Below are positions 43,513 to 52,505 of a DNA stretch of 64,000 bases, piece after piece; position 1 is the stretch's first letter, and every line of letters begins with the position of its first letter. The notes under the pieces are model-generated. The model was not told the DNA's origin and did no database searches. It saw only the letters and a program-made list of their open reading frames with translations. Made by a program: the position numbers and the translations under genes. The DNA comes from JACKDX01 sp964640175. Lineage in GTDB: Bacteria; Myxococcota_A; Polyangia; Polyangiales; GCA-016699535. Location of the stretch: the NCBI GenBank assembly GCA_964640175.1, contig CAZXFW010000009.1, positions 1 through 64,000 of the forward strand, read 5' to 3'.

Positions 43513-43839
43513 CTATGTCGTCGAGGCCGACGTTAGCTTCAGGCCTACGATCGACACGATGAGCAGTACGACAAACGCCAAGCGTCGAAAGGTCAGTCCT
43601 TCGCCAAAAAGAAAGGCTCCGCCAATGGCGGCGCCCAATGCGCCGATGCCTACCCAGACTGCATACGCCGTTCCGATGGGCAGTGCTCGTGCGGCCCGTT
43701 CAAGAAGCAGCATGCTGCCGATCATCGCTATGACCGTTACCACACTTGGTAAAAGTCGGCTGAAGCCTTGTGTGTATTTCAGACCGAGTGCCCAGACAAC
43801 CTCAAGCAACCCAGCAACGATGAGAACGAGCCAAGCCAT
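43513..43839 (-). CDS. Small multidrug resistance (SMR) transporter, SugE/Gdx-like
   Basis: A proton-coupled exporter of 108 residues with four helices. The start at ATG 43839 gives MAWLVLIVAGLLEVVWALGL, with the essential Glu14 in the LLEVVWA motif; AYAVWVGIGALGAA and FLFGE follow. The LEVVWA form fits SugE/Gdx (guanidinium export) better than EmrE, whose motif differs, but by eye the split is not certain. I looked for a guanidine riboswitch upstream and did not find one. The 270 bases between this gene and 44128 hold nothing I can assign. Confidence 0.88.
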   Translation of the reverse strand: MAWLVLIVAGLLEVVWALGLKYTQGFSRLLPSVVTVIAMIGSMLLLERAARALPIGTAYAVWVGIGALGAAIGGAFLFGEGLTFRRLAFVVLLIVSIVGLKLTSASTT

Positions 43840-44127
43840 CCTACAAAACACCTCCACGGCCCGTCGTTCCTGCCCTAAGGACCGGCCTCGTCCAGGAAGA
43901 GCGCGGCCCTTCCAGCTGCGTTATGCAAGCAGGATGATAAACATTCCTGCAGAGCCTACACAAGCTTTCTGTGTTTTTGTTGAGTGCAAGAACCTATGCA
44001 GAGCAGGCACCTGAACACCAGCGCCACAAAAGAAGGAGTCTAAGACACAGCGCGAAGCCCATCTGGTAGAGACAGTCGTATCCCTGCCGAAGATGGGCGC
44101 GCTCGCTCACGAGCAAGCCAGAAAATA

Positions 44128-44628
44128 TTAGTTGGTTTGTGAAGGCGGAGATAAGGGAGCGGTGGCTGCGCGTCGCAGAAAAATGCGAAGTTTGAGTGGA
44201 TTTTTAATAGACCAGGTACGGTAGAGCGTTAGCGGCGTATAGCCTGGGTGTTGGATCTCGATGCGTAGGTTGACGTCATTTTTTTGCCATGGATGCTCTG
44301 AAGCATGGGGGCCTATGCAGGTGTGAAAGGCCCCTGAGGTATCACTACGGCCACGAAGCACGAGCTGGCCTGAATGGAAACTTTTCACATCAACATTTGG
44401 GATCGGCGTGGGGATAGCTTCTGTCGTTGAGACGGTACCATAGACGCAGCCCCGACTTTCCGGTGGGGGTAGTGCGCTTTCGATGGCGTCTGGTGAGGCC
44501 CGTCGGTGGCGCTCGCTCAGAATCAACTGCGGTTCGTCACTATAGTTGTAGGATCCGCCACACGCACTGCTCATCGCCACACAAAGCCAGGCTACTAAAG
44601 CGTAAGCGCGTGTAGAGACGGCAGACAT
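44128..44628 (-). CDS. Lipoprotein with carboxypeptidase-regulatory-like fold
   Basis: A 166-residue protein with a signal ending in SSAC. The mature part has the beta pattern of carboxypeptidase regulatory-like domains: GCVYGTVSTTEAIPTPIPNV, then SGQLVLRGRSDTSGAFHTC and IEIQHPGYTPLTLYRTW. Such domains are structural or binding modules without a catalytic site. Function unknown. Confidence 0.65.
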   Translation of the reverse strand: MSAVSTRAYALVAWLCVAMSSACGGSYNYSDEPQLILSERHRRASPDAIESALPPPESRGCVYGTVSTTEAIPTPIPNVDVKSFHSGQLVLRGRSDTSGAFHTCIGPHASEHPWQKNDVNLRIEIQHPGYTPLTLYRTWSIKNPLKLRIFLRRAATAPLSPPSQTN

Positions 44629-44714
44629 GAAAGTGGATAGTATACTGATCGCGCACTACTTCGCCAACGTTTGTGAGTGCTGCTCAGATAAGGAAAAGCG
44701 AGAAACTGCGGAGA

Positions 44715-45896
44715 TTACGGCTCCGATGTCGGAAACGGATCCGAAAAGGCTGGGTTTTCGACGAAGCCCGTGTCGGTAAGCGACTTGAGGAAGGCAACCA
44801 CATCGGCAAGCTCCTGATCGGTCATCTGAAATCCACGAACGAGCCCTGACTTCAAAGGGCTCGTGCGCCCGTCACCGGCATACTGTCCTGACGTGATGTT
44901 GCGTCCTCCGGATGCATAGTGCCTCACGACATCTTCGAGGGTCTCGATGCTTCCATCGTGCATGTAGGGAGCACTCAACGCGATGTTTCGAAGACTCTGG
45001 GGGCGAAATCGACCACGATCGCTAAGGCTCAGCGTGACGTCGTAAAGTCCCTGGTCGTGCAGGGGGTAGCTGCCTTCGCCGTCGATGTTGTAAAGGCCGG
45101 TATTGAAGAAGGGATACCGAACGGTGCCGGGTGTGGTGTAAAAGTCGCGGTAGGACGAGGTCAAGTTGACGCCACTGTGGCAGTGGAAGCACTCAAGTCG
45201 TTCCCCATTGAAAAGTGCAAGTCCACGTCGCTCCTGTTCCGTCAGGGCTAAACGATCGCCACGCTGATAGCGATCATACGGACTGTCGGCACTGACGAGC
45301 GTGCGGCAGAACGTTGCCAGTGCAAAAACGATCTTTTCGACGGTGGCGTTCGAGGCGCTTTCGGGAAACGCGTCACGAAAGAGCTGCGCGTACATAGGAT
45401 CGCTGTCAAAGCGCCCTAAGACCTCGCCGACATTTCCGTCGGACACTCCTAACTCGACGGGATGATCACCGCGGATCGGCACCTCGAGCTGGTCTTCAAT
45501 CTCAAGTAGTCCATTGTTCGCCCAGGTCAGGGTGGAATGATAGACGACATTCGCCAACCCAGGACTGTTTCGCCTCAGGACTTCTCCTGTAGAGCCTTGC
45601 GGTGATTTCTTGCCGTCTGCGAACGCGAAGCGTTGCTCGTGACAGCTCGCACAGGACTGCGTCTGGTTTCCGGAAAGACGCTTGTCGTAGAAAAGCCGAC
45701 GTCCGAGCTCAATCTTTTGGGTTGTTGGCGGATTAAACTCCGGAATCGCGGGCACCTCAAGGTAATCTGGAATGCCAAGAACCGTTCGGTACTTGGCTTC
45801 ACGAGTTTCCTTGGACTCCGGTTCATCAGAGCCACATGCGCCGAGAAATAGCGTGATCGCAAGGACCCCAACAACAACCAGACACCTGTGGCGCAT
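44715..45896 (-). CDS. MbnH-type di-haem enzyme (cytochrome c peroxidase/MauG family)
   Basis: Exported lipoprotein (signal ending in LGAC) with two c-type haem sites, CASCH and CFHCH, and the MauG/CCP layout (FYDKRLSGNQTQSCASCHEQ, then SLRNIALSAPYMHDG). Together with the MbnP-type gene just upstream it forms the metallo-mystery pair; in methanotroph MbnP/MbnH, MbnH oxidises a Trp of MbnP to make a copper site. The start is ATG 45896 or GTG 45899, both overlapping the mbnP stop, so translation is coupled. At 393 residues it is normal size. Confidence 0.88.
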   Translation of the reverse strand: MRHRCLVVVGVLAITLFLGACGSDEPESKETREAKYRTVLGIPDYLEVPAIPEFNPPTTQKIELGRRLFYDKRLSGNQTQSCASCHEQRFAFADGKKSPQGSTGEVLRRNSPGLANVVYHSTLTWANNGLLEIEDQLEVPIRGDHPVELGVSDGNVGEVLGRFDSDPMYAQLFRDAFPESASNATVEKIVFALATFCRTLVSADSPYDRYQRGDRLALTEQERRGLALFNGERLECFHCHSGVNLTSSYRDFYTTPGTVRYPFFNTGLYNIDGEGSYPLHDQGLYDVTLSLSDRGRFRPQSLRNIALSAPYMHDGSIETLEDVVRHYASGGRNITSGQYAGDGRTSPLKSGLVRGFQMTDQELADVVAFLKSLTDTGFVENPAFSDPFPTSEP

Positions 45897-46846
45897 CACA
45901 TCTGGACGAACGTCGCGTTCATCGTTGCCGTTGCCGCGCCTGTCGACATGTCGAGGCCAAATTTCTCAAAAATCAGTGCACAGTCGGGCTGCATCGGCGC
46001 GGAGTGGCACTCAACACCAGGTCCCTCACCGATCACTTCGAAAGTATTTGGATCATAGATGGGAGATAGGAAGTCGAGTCCTTGCACGAGCCTGCGCAGA
46101 TCAATGCCAACGCTGTCCGTCGTGAGATCGAACGTGTTGAACGAGACGCCCGGTGTATTGACGAACGTGCACGAGTCGCGGTCGGAGAGCGCCTTAGCAT
46201 CACCTTCAGGAGCGCAGTCGCGGCTACCAACGTGAATGTAACCTGCCCCAGTCGCGTTTGTCGCATCCCGTACACTGAAGTTAAACACGAAGTGTCGGTA
46301 TCCACTGTTCCAATTCCAGTACATTTCGTTTAGAGGCGATGGAGCACCCTCCGGTGTGTTCGTTGCAATCGTTGTTTTCATGACGGCCTGTGGAACACCC
46401 ACGTCGAACGAAACCGACATAACGTGGTCAATCACCGTAGAGCCAGTGATCGCCTGATGCGTTCGCGCTGTCCCCTCCGCGTACGCGACCGAGGTGCTGC
46501 TGCAGCTCCCTTCCGTGTTCCCGGTGAGATCAATGAGCGCGACAGAGCCTTCGGGCGACGTATATTGGAACTCGTTGGTCTCTAGCGTGGCATCAACGTT
46601 GTTACCTTCGGGGTCCTTGAAGCGAAGGTTACTGACATAAAAGCGCAGGTCGTTAAGTCCGATGTGATCATCTTGCTCTGGCCCAAAGCCCTGGAGGTCA
46701 TCTGTGCAGCCAACTTCGCTATCATCCACAAGCGCCACGAATCGAAGTGCGAAGGGCTCCGGCTCATGATCCTCAGAACCACATGCCTGAAACGCCAGCG
46801 CGCATCCAAAAGCGAATGATATTCGTAGATATGTTCGCATCAGCAT
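45896..46846 (-). CDS. MbnP-type copper-binding lipoprotein (four-Cys motif)
   Basis: The start at ATG 46846 has GGAGG six bases upstream; the signal ends in FQAC. The protein has the family features: an early acidic HIGLNDLRFYVSNL segment, several paired Cys (VGCTDD, EGSCSS, RDCAPE, DSCTF, VECHSA, PDCAL), and MYWNWNSGYRHF, which holds the Trp region expected to be modified by MbnH. Copper binding is known for a studied member of the family; here it is inferred. In an operon with the di-haem gene. Confidence 0.85.
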   Translation of the reverse strand: MLMRTYLRISFAFGCALAFQACGSEDHEPEPFALRFVALVDDSEVGCTDDLQGFGPEQDDHIGLNDLRFYVSNLRFKDPEGNNVDATLETNEFQYTSPEGSVALIDLTGNTEGSCSSTSVAYAEGTARTHQAITGSTVIDHVMSVSFDVGVPQAVMKTTIATNTPEGAPSPLNEMYWNWNSGYRHFVFNFSVRDATNATGAGYIHVGSRDCAPEGDAKALSDRDSCTFVNTPGVSFNTFDLTTDSVGIDLRRLVQGLDFLSPIYDPNTFEVIGEGPGVECHSAPMQPDCALIFEKFGLDMSTGAATATMNATFVQM

Positions 46847-46955
46847 CACCGGCCTCCAAACACCGCGACCTTTACCATGACTGCTCGCCTAAACAGATGC
46901 GGTATAATATCGCACCATGACATGTGCGCTGTTTCGGGGAGGAACAACTGCAAAT

Positions 46956-47005
46956 CCAGGGACACCTTACCTGTTTTGGACTGATGCGTTTTTCGAGTTG
47001 GCGGA
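46956..47005 (+). repeat. 50-bp dispersed repeat, copy 2
   Basis: Matches 42937-42986. Its right edge (GAGTTGGCGGAG) runs straight into an rpsD fragment, so the rpsD piece was joined to this repeat. Confidence 0.75.
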
Positions 47006-47305
47006 GCTTGTCGAGCGCCGCCTTGATAAAGCAGGGTTTCGTTCTCGCTTTGCCGTCTCAATCCCGGTCATCACGGCAACTTGTCAACCATGGTCATATA
47101 CTCGTGAACAACAGGAAGGTTGATATTCCTTCGTTTTGTATCAAGATTGGGGATGTAATTGCCGTGCGAGATCGCTCAAAAAAGCATGCTTCGGTTGTGG
47201 CAGGGACAGAGAGTCGACAGCTGTTTGAAACGGATTGGCTCGATGTCAGCGAAGGGAAATTAGAGTCTACCGTGAAAGCGCTTCCTGATGAGAATCGAGG
47301 TGGCG
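46996..47305 (+). pseudogene. rpsD fragment, second partial copy
   Basis: The plus strand gives LAELVERRLD-like sequence, then, after a frameshift at TCAATCCCGG, RQLVNHGHILVNNRKVDIPS to VKALPDEN, covering the S4 RNA-binding domain of the intact rpsD at 14513-15118. It shows roughly 90% base identity by eye. The N-terminal half and the last dozen residues are missing. It is non-functional as a ribosomal protein. nhaA starts 33 bases after it. Confidence 0.85.
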
Positions 47306-47337
47306 ACGTCGTCATGGATATGTGCTAGGCGTTAGGG

Positions 47338-48597
47338 ATGTTGAGAATTGCTCGGATGGTTCGTAGGCCGCTTGAACGGTTTCTTCACACCGAGGCAGCG
47401 AGCGGGGTGCTACTTCTGATGACTGCTGCGGTGGCTCTTGTCTGGGCCAATTCTTCCTTTGCGGCAAGTTACCACAAGGTTTGGCACACTTCGCTCAGCA
47501 TTAATATCAGCGCATTCACTTTCGAACGTTCACTTGAGTGGTTTGTGAACGATGTTCTGATGGTGATCTTTTTCTTTGTGGTTGGAATGGAAATCCGGCG
47601 CGAATTGTATCAGGGCGAGCTTTCCGAATGGCGTCGTGCGGTGCTGCCTGCAGCCGCCGCGCTTGGAGGAATGGTGGCTCCTGCCATCCTATACCTTGTG
47701 GTGGCTGGCGCACCGGAAACCCACTCTGGCTGGGGTGTTCCCATGGCAACCGACATTGCATTTGCGGTGGGAATTCTGACGTTGCTCGGCAAGCGTGTCC
47801 CGCCCGCACTTCGTGTTCTATTGTTGGCGCTTGCGGTCATTGATGATCTTGGTGCTATCGTTGTCATTGCCCTGTTCTATTCGTCAGGTATCGCGATTTC
47901 CGGTCTACTTGTCGCTGCTCTAGGTGTCCTTGGAATTTACGCGATGAAACGGCTAGGCGTTCGAACAAAGCTTGTGTATGTGCTTCCTTCCATGGTTCTG
48001 TGGGCAGGGATCTACGCAGCGGGCATTCATCCCACCATTGCCGGTGTCATCATTGGTTTGATGACACCTGTGCTTGCAGAAACACCCCGGCAGGCGGATG
48101 TTGCGCTGCATGAGGCCATGTCGCCGGCGGAGAGCTTGATCGGGACGCTTCATCCGTGGGTTGCGTTCGGTATCATGCCCGTTTTTGCGCTTGCAAACGC
48201 TGGGGTCTCGCTATCAGGGGCAGCGCTCGATGCATCGTCTTGGCGTGTAGTCATTGGCGTTACAGTGGGGCTGCTCTTCGGCAAACCGATTGGCGTGCTG
48301 CTTGCAACGTGGCTCATGCTCAAGCTTCGCATCGGCACGTTGCCCATAGGTCTGACGTTGCGCCATCTTGTGGTCCTTGGTGTCGTGGCAGGGATTGGAT
48401 TCACGATGGCGCTTTTTGTTGCCAAGCTTGCATTTGCCGACGACGCACTCCTTGCCGCTGCAAAGGTGGGAGTTTTGGCTGCAAGTAGTGCTGCTGCTGT
48501 CATTGGCCTCGGTTTGGGGCGCATGTTCTTGGCTCCGGTCGAAGTCATCGGCGCTGCTAAGACCGCGGATGAAGCAGAAAGCTTAACAATAGCCTAA
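47338..48597 (+). CDS. nhaA: Na+/H+ antiporter NhaA
   Basis: Electrogenic sodium/proton antiporter of the inner membrane, for pH and sodium homeostasis. 419 residues with about 12 helices. Diagnostic segments are FFVVGMEIRRELYQGEL, PMATDIAFAVGIL, and LALAVIDDLGAIVVIALFYS with the two adjacent Asp residues of the ion site, plus the later GIGFTMALFVAKLAF. ATG at 47338 lies just behind an rpsD fragment, so its original upstream region has probably been replaced. Confidence 0.95.
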   Translation: MLRIARMVRRPLERFLHTEAASGVLLLMTAAVALVWANSSFAASYHKVWHTSLSINISAFTFERSLEWFVNDVLMVIFFFVVGMEIRRELYQGELSEWRRAVLPAAAALGGMVAPAILYLVVAGAPETHSGWGVPMATDIAFAVGILTLLGKRVPPALRVLLLALAVIDDLGAIVVIALFYSSGIAISGLLVAALGVLGIYAMKRLGVRTKLVYVLPSMVLWAGIYAAGIHPTIAGVIIGLMTPVLAETPRQADVALHEAMSPAESLIGTLHPWVAFGIMPVFALANAGVSLSGAALDASSWRVVIGVTVGLLFGKPIGVLLATWLMLKLRIGTLPIGLTLRHLVVLGVVAGIGFTMALFVAKLAFADDALLAAAKVGVLAASSAAAVIGLGLGRMFLAPVEVIGAAKTADEAESLTIA

Positions 48598-48620
48598 GCG
48601 AATTGTTCCTTGATGTTACT

Positions 48621-48641
48621 GGCATTATGACTGATAATGCC
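48621..48641. promoter_or_regulatory. Palindromic operator upstream of the NO reductase gene
   Basis: GGCATTAT and ATAATGCC form a perfect 8-bp inverted repeat with five bases between (GACTG), 42 bases before the gene start. The position and symmetry suit a dimeric regulator; an NsrR- or Dnr-type nitric oxide sensor is possible, but the sequence does not match a textbook site exactly. No T-run follows, so a terminator for nhaA is unlikely. Confidence 0.5.
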
Positions 48642-48683
48642 GCTATTGAATTCGGGGATAGGTTTTAACATAGGAGCGGAGCT

Positions 48684-50927
48684 ATGAAGTGGACTCTTCC
48701 TTGGAAGTTGCTTTTGTTCGTGATTGTCTCCTCGTTTGCGGTGCTCTTATACGCAGGCCATCGTATCCATCAGGAGGCGGCCCCGATTCCAAGCCGTGTC
48801 GTCTCTGAGAACGGCAATATCCTGATTGAGGAAGGCGAGATCTTTGCCGGACAAAGTGTGTGGCAAGCCATGGGCGGCATGGAGGTTGGTTCGGTGTGGG
48901 GTCACGGCAGTTACGTTGCGCCCGATTGGACTGCGGATTACCTGCACCGCGAAGCGATGTTGATGTTGGATGCCTATGCCAAGCAGGGCGCAGGTATGAC
49001 GTACACTGAGCTAGATAACGAGCAACAAGCAGCGCTTCGTGCGCGCCTGCAACGGGTAGTGCGCAACAACCACTATGACTCCCACCAAGGAAATCTCGTG
49101 CTTTCACGAGAACGAGCCGATGCGCTTACTGCATTACGGCTTTACTATGCTGACCTTTTCAGCAAAGGACGCAGCGAATTTGCGATTCCCGCAGGGGCGC
49201 AGACCGATTCACACAAACTCAGACAGCTCACAAGCTTCTTTTTTTGGACGGCATGGGCGGCCAGCACGGATCGTCCAGAGCAATCAGGTGTTTCGTATAC
49301 CAACAATTGGCCCCATGAACCGCTCGTCGCCAACACAGTTACGGGCTCAGCCTTGGTGTGGACAGGTGTGAGCATCATCGTGCTGCTTTTAGGGCTGGCC
49401 ATGATGGTATGGTGGCGAGCAGCCCAACCGGTTCATTCCAAGCCTTTGTCGCCTGCCGCGGATGATCCACTTCTCAATGCGCGTTTGACGCCCTCCCAGC
49501 GTGCTTCACTCATCTATTTTGGTGTTGTCGTCTTATTGTTCTTATTGCAGATTGCGACCGGTATCATCACGGCGCATTTTGGCGTAGAGGGCGATGGCCT
49601 GTATGGGGTGCCCTTGTCTCAGTGGCTGCCTTACGTGATCACGCGTACGTGGCACACGCAGCTTGCAATTTTTTGGATCGCCACGGCTTGGTTGGCTGCG
49701 GGCCTATTTATCGCGCCTAGTATCGGCGACGGAGATCCTCCTTGCCAACGTTTAGGAGTGCATGTGTTGCTTGGTGCGCTCGTTGTGGTGGTGCTTGGCT
49801 CGATGGCAGGACAATGGCTCAGTGTGATGCATCATTTTCAGAACGACACAGCACGCTTTTACTTCGGGCATAGTGGGTACGAGTACATTGATTTGGGGCG
49901 TGCATTTCAGATTGCGTTGTTTGTGGGGCTTTGGTTATGGGTCACGTTGGTATTCCGTGCAGTGCGGCCTGCGCTACGTCGCAAAGACGATGCAAGTCGG
50001 GGGCTCTTGCTTTTGTTCATCATTAGCGCGATTGCAATTGCGGGCTTTTACGGAGCTGCTTTGGGCTACGGTCAGCACACGCACCTCTCAATCGCTGAGT
50101 ATTGGCGATGGTGGGTGGTGCATCTGTGGGTGGAAGGCTTTTTCGAAGTGTTTGCGACAGTGGTGTTTGCGTTCCTGTTTGCACGACTGGGGTTACTTGA
50201 GCCCAAATCCACCGAGCGTGCAGTTGTAATGGCCTCTGCCATTTTTCTCGCCGGCGGGATCGTTGGCACGCTGCATCATCTGTACTTCAGTGGCACGCCC
50301 GCGATGGTGACGGCGTTGGGATCTGTATTTAGCGCCCTGGAAGTCGTGCCCTTGGTGTTCATTGGATACGAGGCTTGGGATAACCTGCGCCTGTCGAGTC
50401 ACCAAGGCTGGGTGCAGAAATACCGCTACCCGATTTATTTCTTTGTAGCGGTTGCTTTCTGGAACGCCATTGGAGCAGGGTTGTTTGGTTTCATGATCAA
50501 CCCACCGGTAGCGCTCTACTTCATGCAGGGACTCAACACAACTCCAGTGCATGGTCATGCGGCGCTGTTTGGTGTGTACGGTATGCTGGGTCTTGCGCTG
50601 ATGTTGTTTTGTCTGCGTGCGGCTGCGCCAGACAAGCGTTGGAACGAGCGACCGTTAAAGGTTTCGTTTTGGTTGATGAATATTGGTCTTATGGCCATGG
50701 TAGTCTTGAGCCTGCTTCCTGTAGGGCTTCTACAAACCAACGCATCGGTTAACGTGGGTTACTGGTACGCACGGAGCCCGGAGTTCATGCAGACCCCTGT
50801 CATGAACGCATTGCGTTGGGCGCGCGTCTTAGGGGACACTCTCTTTGGGTTAGGCGCAGTGGCATTCATTGTTTTTGCCATCAGCCTGTTGCGCAAACCA
50901 ACGGCTGTGGAACGCACCGCTACTTAA
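48684..50927 (+). CDS. norZ: Quinol-dependent nitric oxide reductase (qNOR)
   Basis: Reduces NO to N2O at the inner membrane using quinol, for denitrification or NO detoxification. 747 residues. An N-terminal helix and a large periplasmic domain (GQSVWQAMGGMEVGSVWGHG) are followed by a haem-copper-oxidase-like core with 12 or more helices. Core motifs are THLSIAEYWRWWVVHLWVEG (active-site His and Glu), GTLHHLYFSG (paired His) and VHGHAALFGVYGM. The fused N-terminal domain and absence of a CxxCH separate it from the cytochrome c type. ATG at 48684, after AGGAGCGGAGCT. A single-gene unit with the palindrome upstream. Confidence 0.93.
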   Translation: MKWTLPWKLLLFVIVSSFAVLLYAGHRIHQEAAPIPSRVVSENGNILIEEGEIFAGQSVWQAMGGMEVGSVWGHGSYVAPDWTADYLHREAMLMLDAYAKQGAGMTYTELDNEQQAALRARLQRVVRNNHYDSHQGNLVLSRERADALTALRLYYADLFSKGRSEFAIPAGAQTDSHKLRQLTSFFFWTAWAASTDRPEQSGVSYTNNWPHEPLVANTVTGSALVWTGVSIIVLLLGLAMMVWWRAAQPVHSKPLSPAADDPLLNARLTPSQRASLIYFGVVVLLFLLQIATGIITAHFGVEGDGLYGVPLSQWLPYVITRTWHTQLAIFWIATAWLAAGLFIAPSIGDGDPPCQRLGVHVLLGALVVVVLGSMAGQWLSVMHHFQNDTARFYFGHSGYEYIDLGRAFQIALFVGLWLWVTLVFRAVRPALRRKDDASRGLLLLFIISAIAIAGFYGAALGYGQHTHLSIAEYWRWWVVHLWVEGFFEVFATVVFAFLFARLGLLEPKSTERAVVMASAIFLAGGIVGTLHHLYFSGTPAMVTALGSVFSALEVVPLVFIGYEAWDNLRLSSHQGWVQKYRYPIYFFVAVAFWNAIGAGLFGFMINPPVALYFMQGLNTTPVHGHAALFGVYGMLGLALMLFCLRAAAPDKRWNERPLKVSFWLMNIGLMAMVVLSLLPVGLLQTNASVNVGYWYARSPEFMQTPVMNALRWARVLGDTLFGLGAVAFIVFAISLLRKPTAVERTAT

Positions 50928-51095
50928 CTCAAATTCTTGGGCGCATATTCTACGCTACCAACGGTTCATAGTGAGATTGAGGTGTGCCACTATGTGCCAA
51001 AGAAACCATCAAAGATATTCAAACCATTCAGTTAATTGGTTGGCATGCATTTTGCTTTCCAAGAGGTATTCTCTTAATTGAAAGGTGAGGTCACC

Positions 51096-52382
51096 ATGGT
51101 TTGGAAACAGTACATCGCAAGCTTTTTGGTCGTAGTTGGGGTGGCCGCGTGCTCCTCTTCTACAGGTTCAGATGCACCGGAAGGCGCACAAGTCGCAGCA
51201 TCCACGAAATCCCGTCTCGCTCTTGAGACGCTGACGGGCGCTAAAGTGCAGGAGCTGGCTTTAGCCAACCTGGCGTTTGGTGCCGATCTCTACACGCAAC
51301 TCAAGGGGGAAAGCGCAAACCTGTTCTTCTCGCCCCATAGCATTTCCACTGCGCTTGCCATGACGTACGCCGGCGCACGCGGCACTACGTATACCCAGAT
51401 GAAGCAGGCATTGCATTTTGAGCTTGCGGATGCGGACTTACACCCAGCGTTCAACGCCCTTGACCAAGAATTGGCATCACGTGGAAAGGGCGCCAGTGGT
51501 AAAGATGGCAAGCCTTTTCGCTTGAACGTCGTAAACCAAGCGTGGGGCCAAAAGGACTTTGTGTTCCGGCAGGAATACCTCGATGTGCTTGCGGAGCATT
51601 ATGGTGCAGGCTTATATCTTTTGGACTTTGTGACGCAGGCCGAACGCTCTCGTCAGACCATCAACGGTTGGGTTGCGGAGCAAACCGAAGAACGCATCAA
51701 AAACTTGATCCCAGCGGGCATCATAAATAACACGACACGGCTTGTGCTGACCAATGCCATCTACTTCAATGCGTCGTGGAAATTTCCTTTCAAGCCAGCA
51801 GAAACGAGCGATCAGCCATTTACGACACTCGCGGGGGAAACTGTTCAGGTGCCCACCATGCATATCAATCACAAATTACGTTACGCAGAAGCCGAAACCT
51901 GGCAAGCCGTGGAGCTACCATACTCGGGTGATGAGCTATCGATGGTCGCGCTTTTGCCGAAATCCGGGGCGATGGATGACGTGGAAGGCACGCTTGCTCA
52001 ATCTCTAGTAGACGCATTCAATGGACTACAGGAAAGAGGTGTTGAAATGTCGATGCCGAAGTTTGAAGTGACACGCGAGGCGAGTTTGAAGGACCCGCTG
52101 ATTGCGCTTGGCATGTCCGATGCGTTCGGCAATGCGGATTTCTCTGGGATGACAGAGAATGCTTCTTTGGCAATCCAGGATGTGGTGCATAAGGCGTTTG
52201 TAAGTGTCGATGAAGCAGGGACTGAGGCAGCCGCTGCGACTGCGGTGATAGTCAATGAAACATCAGTACCCGAATCCGCTGAGATCTATCTCAACCGACC
52301 GTTTATTTTTGCAATCCGCGATAATGCGACCGGTGCGGTATTGTTCTTAGGCCGAATCGCCGATCCTTCGAAAGCCGAATAA
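51096..52382 (+). CDS. Serpin (serine protease inhibitor) lipoprotein
   Basis: The start at ATG 51096 follows GGTGAGG and gives a signal ending in VAAC, so the inhibitor should be lipid-anchored outside the cytoplasm. The full serpin fold is present: NLFFSPHSISTALAMTYAGA, LVLTNAIYFNASWKFPF and NRPFIFAIRDNATGAVLFLG. The hinge GTEAAAATA is of the inhibitory type (small residues). By alignment with antitrypsin the P1-P1' bond would be Thr-Ser in VIVNETSVPE. Bacterial serpins are uncommon; this one may block a host, prey or self protease. A terminator follows at 52407. Confidence 0.93.
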   Translation: MVWKQYIASFLVVVGVAACSSSTGSDAPEGAQVAASTKSRLALETLTGAKVQELALANLAFGADLYTQLKGESANLFFSPHSISTALAMTYAGARGTTYTQMKQALHFELADADLHPAFNALDQELASRGKGASGKDGKPFRLNVVNQAWGQKDFVFRQEYLDVLAEHYGAGLYLLDFVTQAERSRQTINGWVAEQTEERIKNLIPAGIINNTTRLVLTNAIYFNASWKFPFKPAETSDQPFTTLAGETVQVPTMHINHKLRYAEAETWQAVELPYSGDELSMVALLPKSGAMDDVEGTLAQSLVDAFNGLQERGVEMSMPKFEVTREASLKDPLIALGMSDAFGNADFSGMTENASLAIQDVVHKAFVSVDEAGTEAAAATAVIVNETSVPESAEIYLNRPFIFAIRDNATGAVLFLGRIADPSKAE

Positions 52383-52406
52383 GGTTCTCAACACGTGTGC
52401 AACTCG

Positions 52407-52450
52407 ACGCCGTAGATGCATCCGCATCTGCGGCGTTGGCTTGTTTTCCA
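52407..52450 (+). terminator. Intrinsic terminator after the serpin gene
   Basis: ACGCCGTAGATGC (52407-52419) pairs with GCATCTGCGGCGT (52424-52436) with one G-U pair and a 4-base loop. A T-rich tract (TTGGCTTGTTTT) follows. Confidence 0.7.
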
Positions 52451-52505
52451 TGGGTCATATCAACGCGCTGGACGAGTGAGTGATCTGTGCTAGAGATCGC
52501 TCTAT

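Noticed and set aside
43840..43990. Possible guanidine riboswitch before the SMR gene (ACGA-type loops and an ACGACGGGCC stretch)
   Set aside because: Flanking stems do not pair as required for the guanidine-II fold and the guanidine-I consensus blocks are absent.
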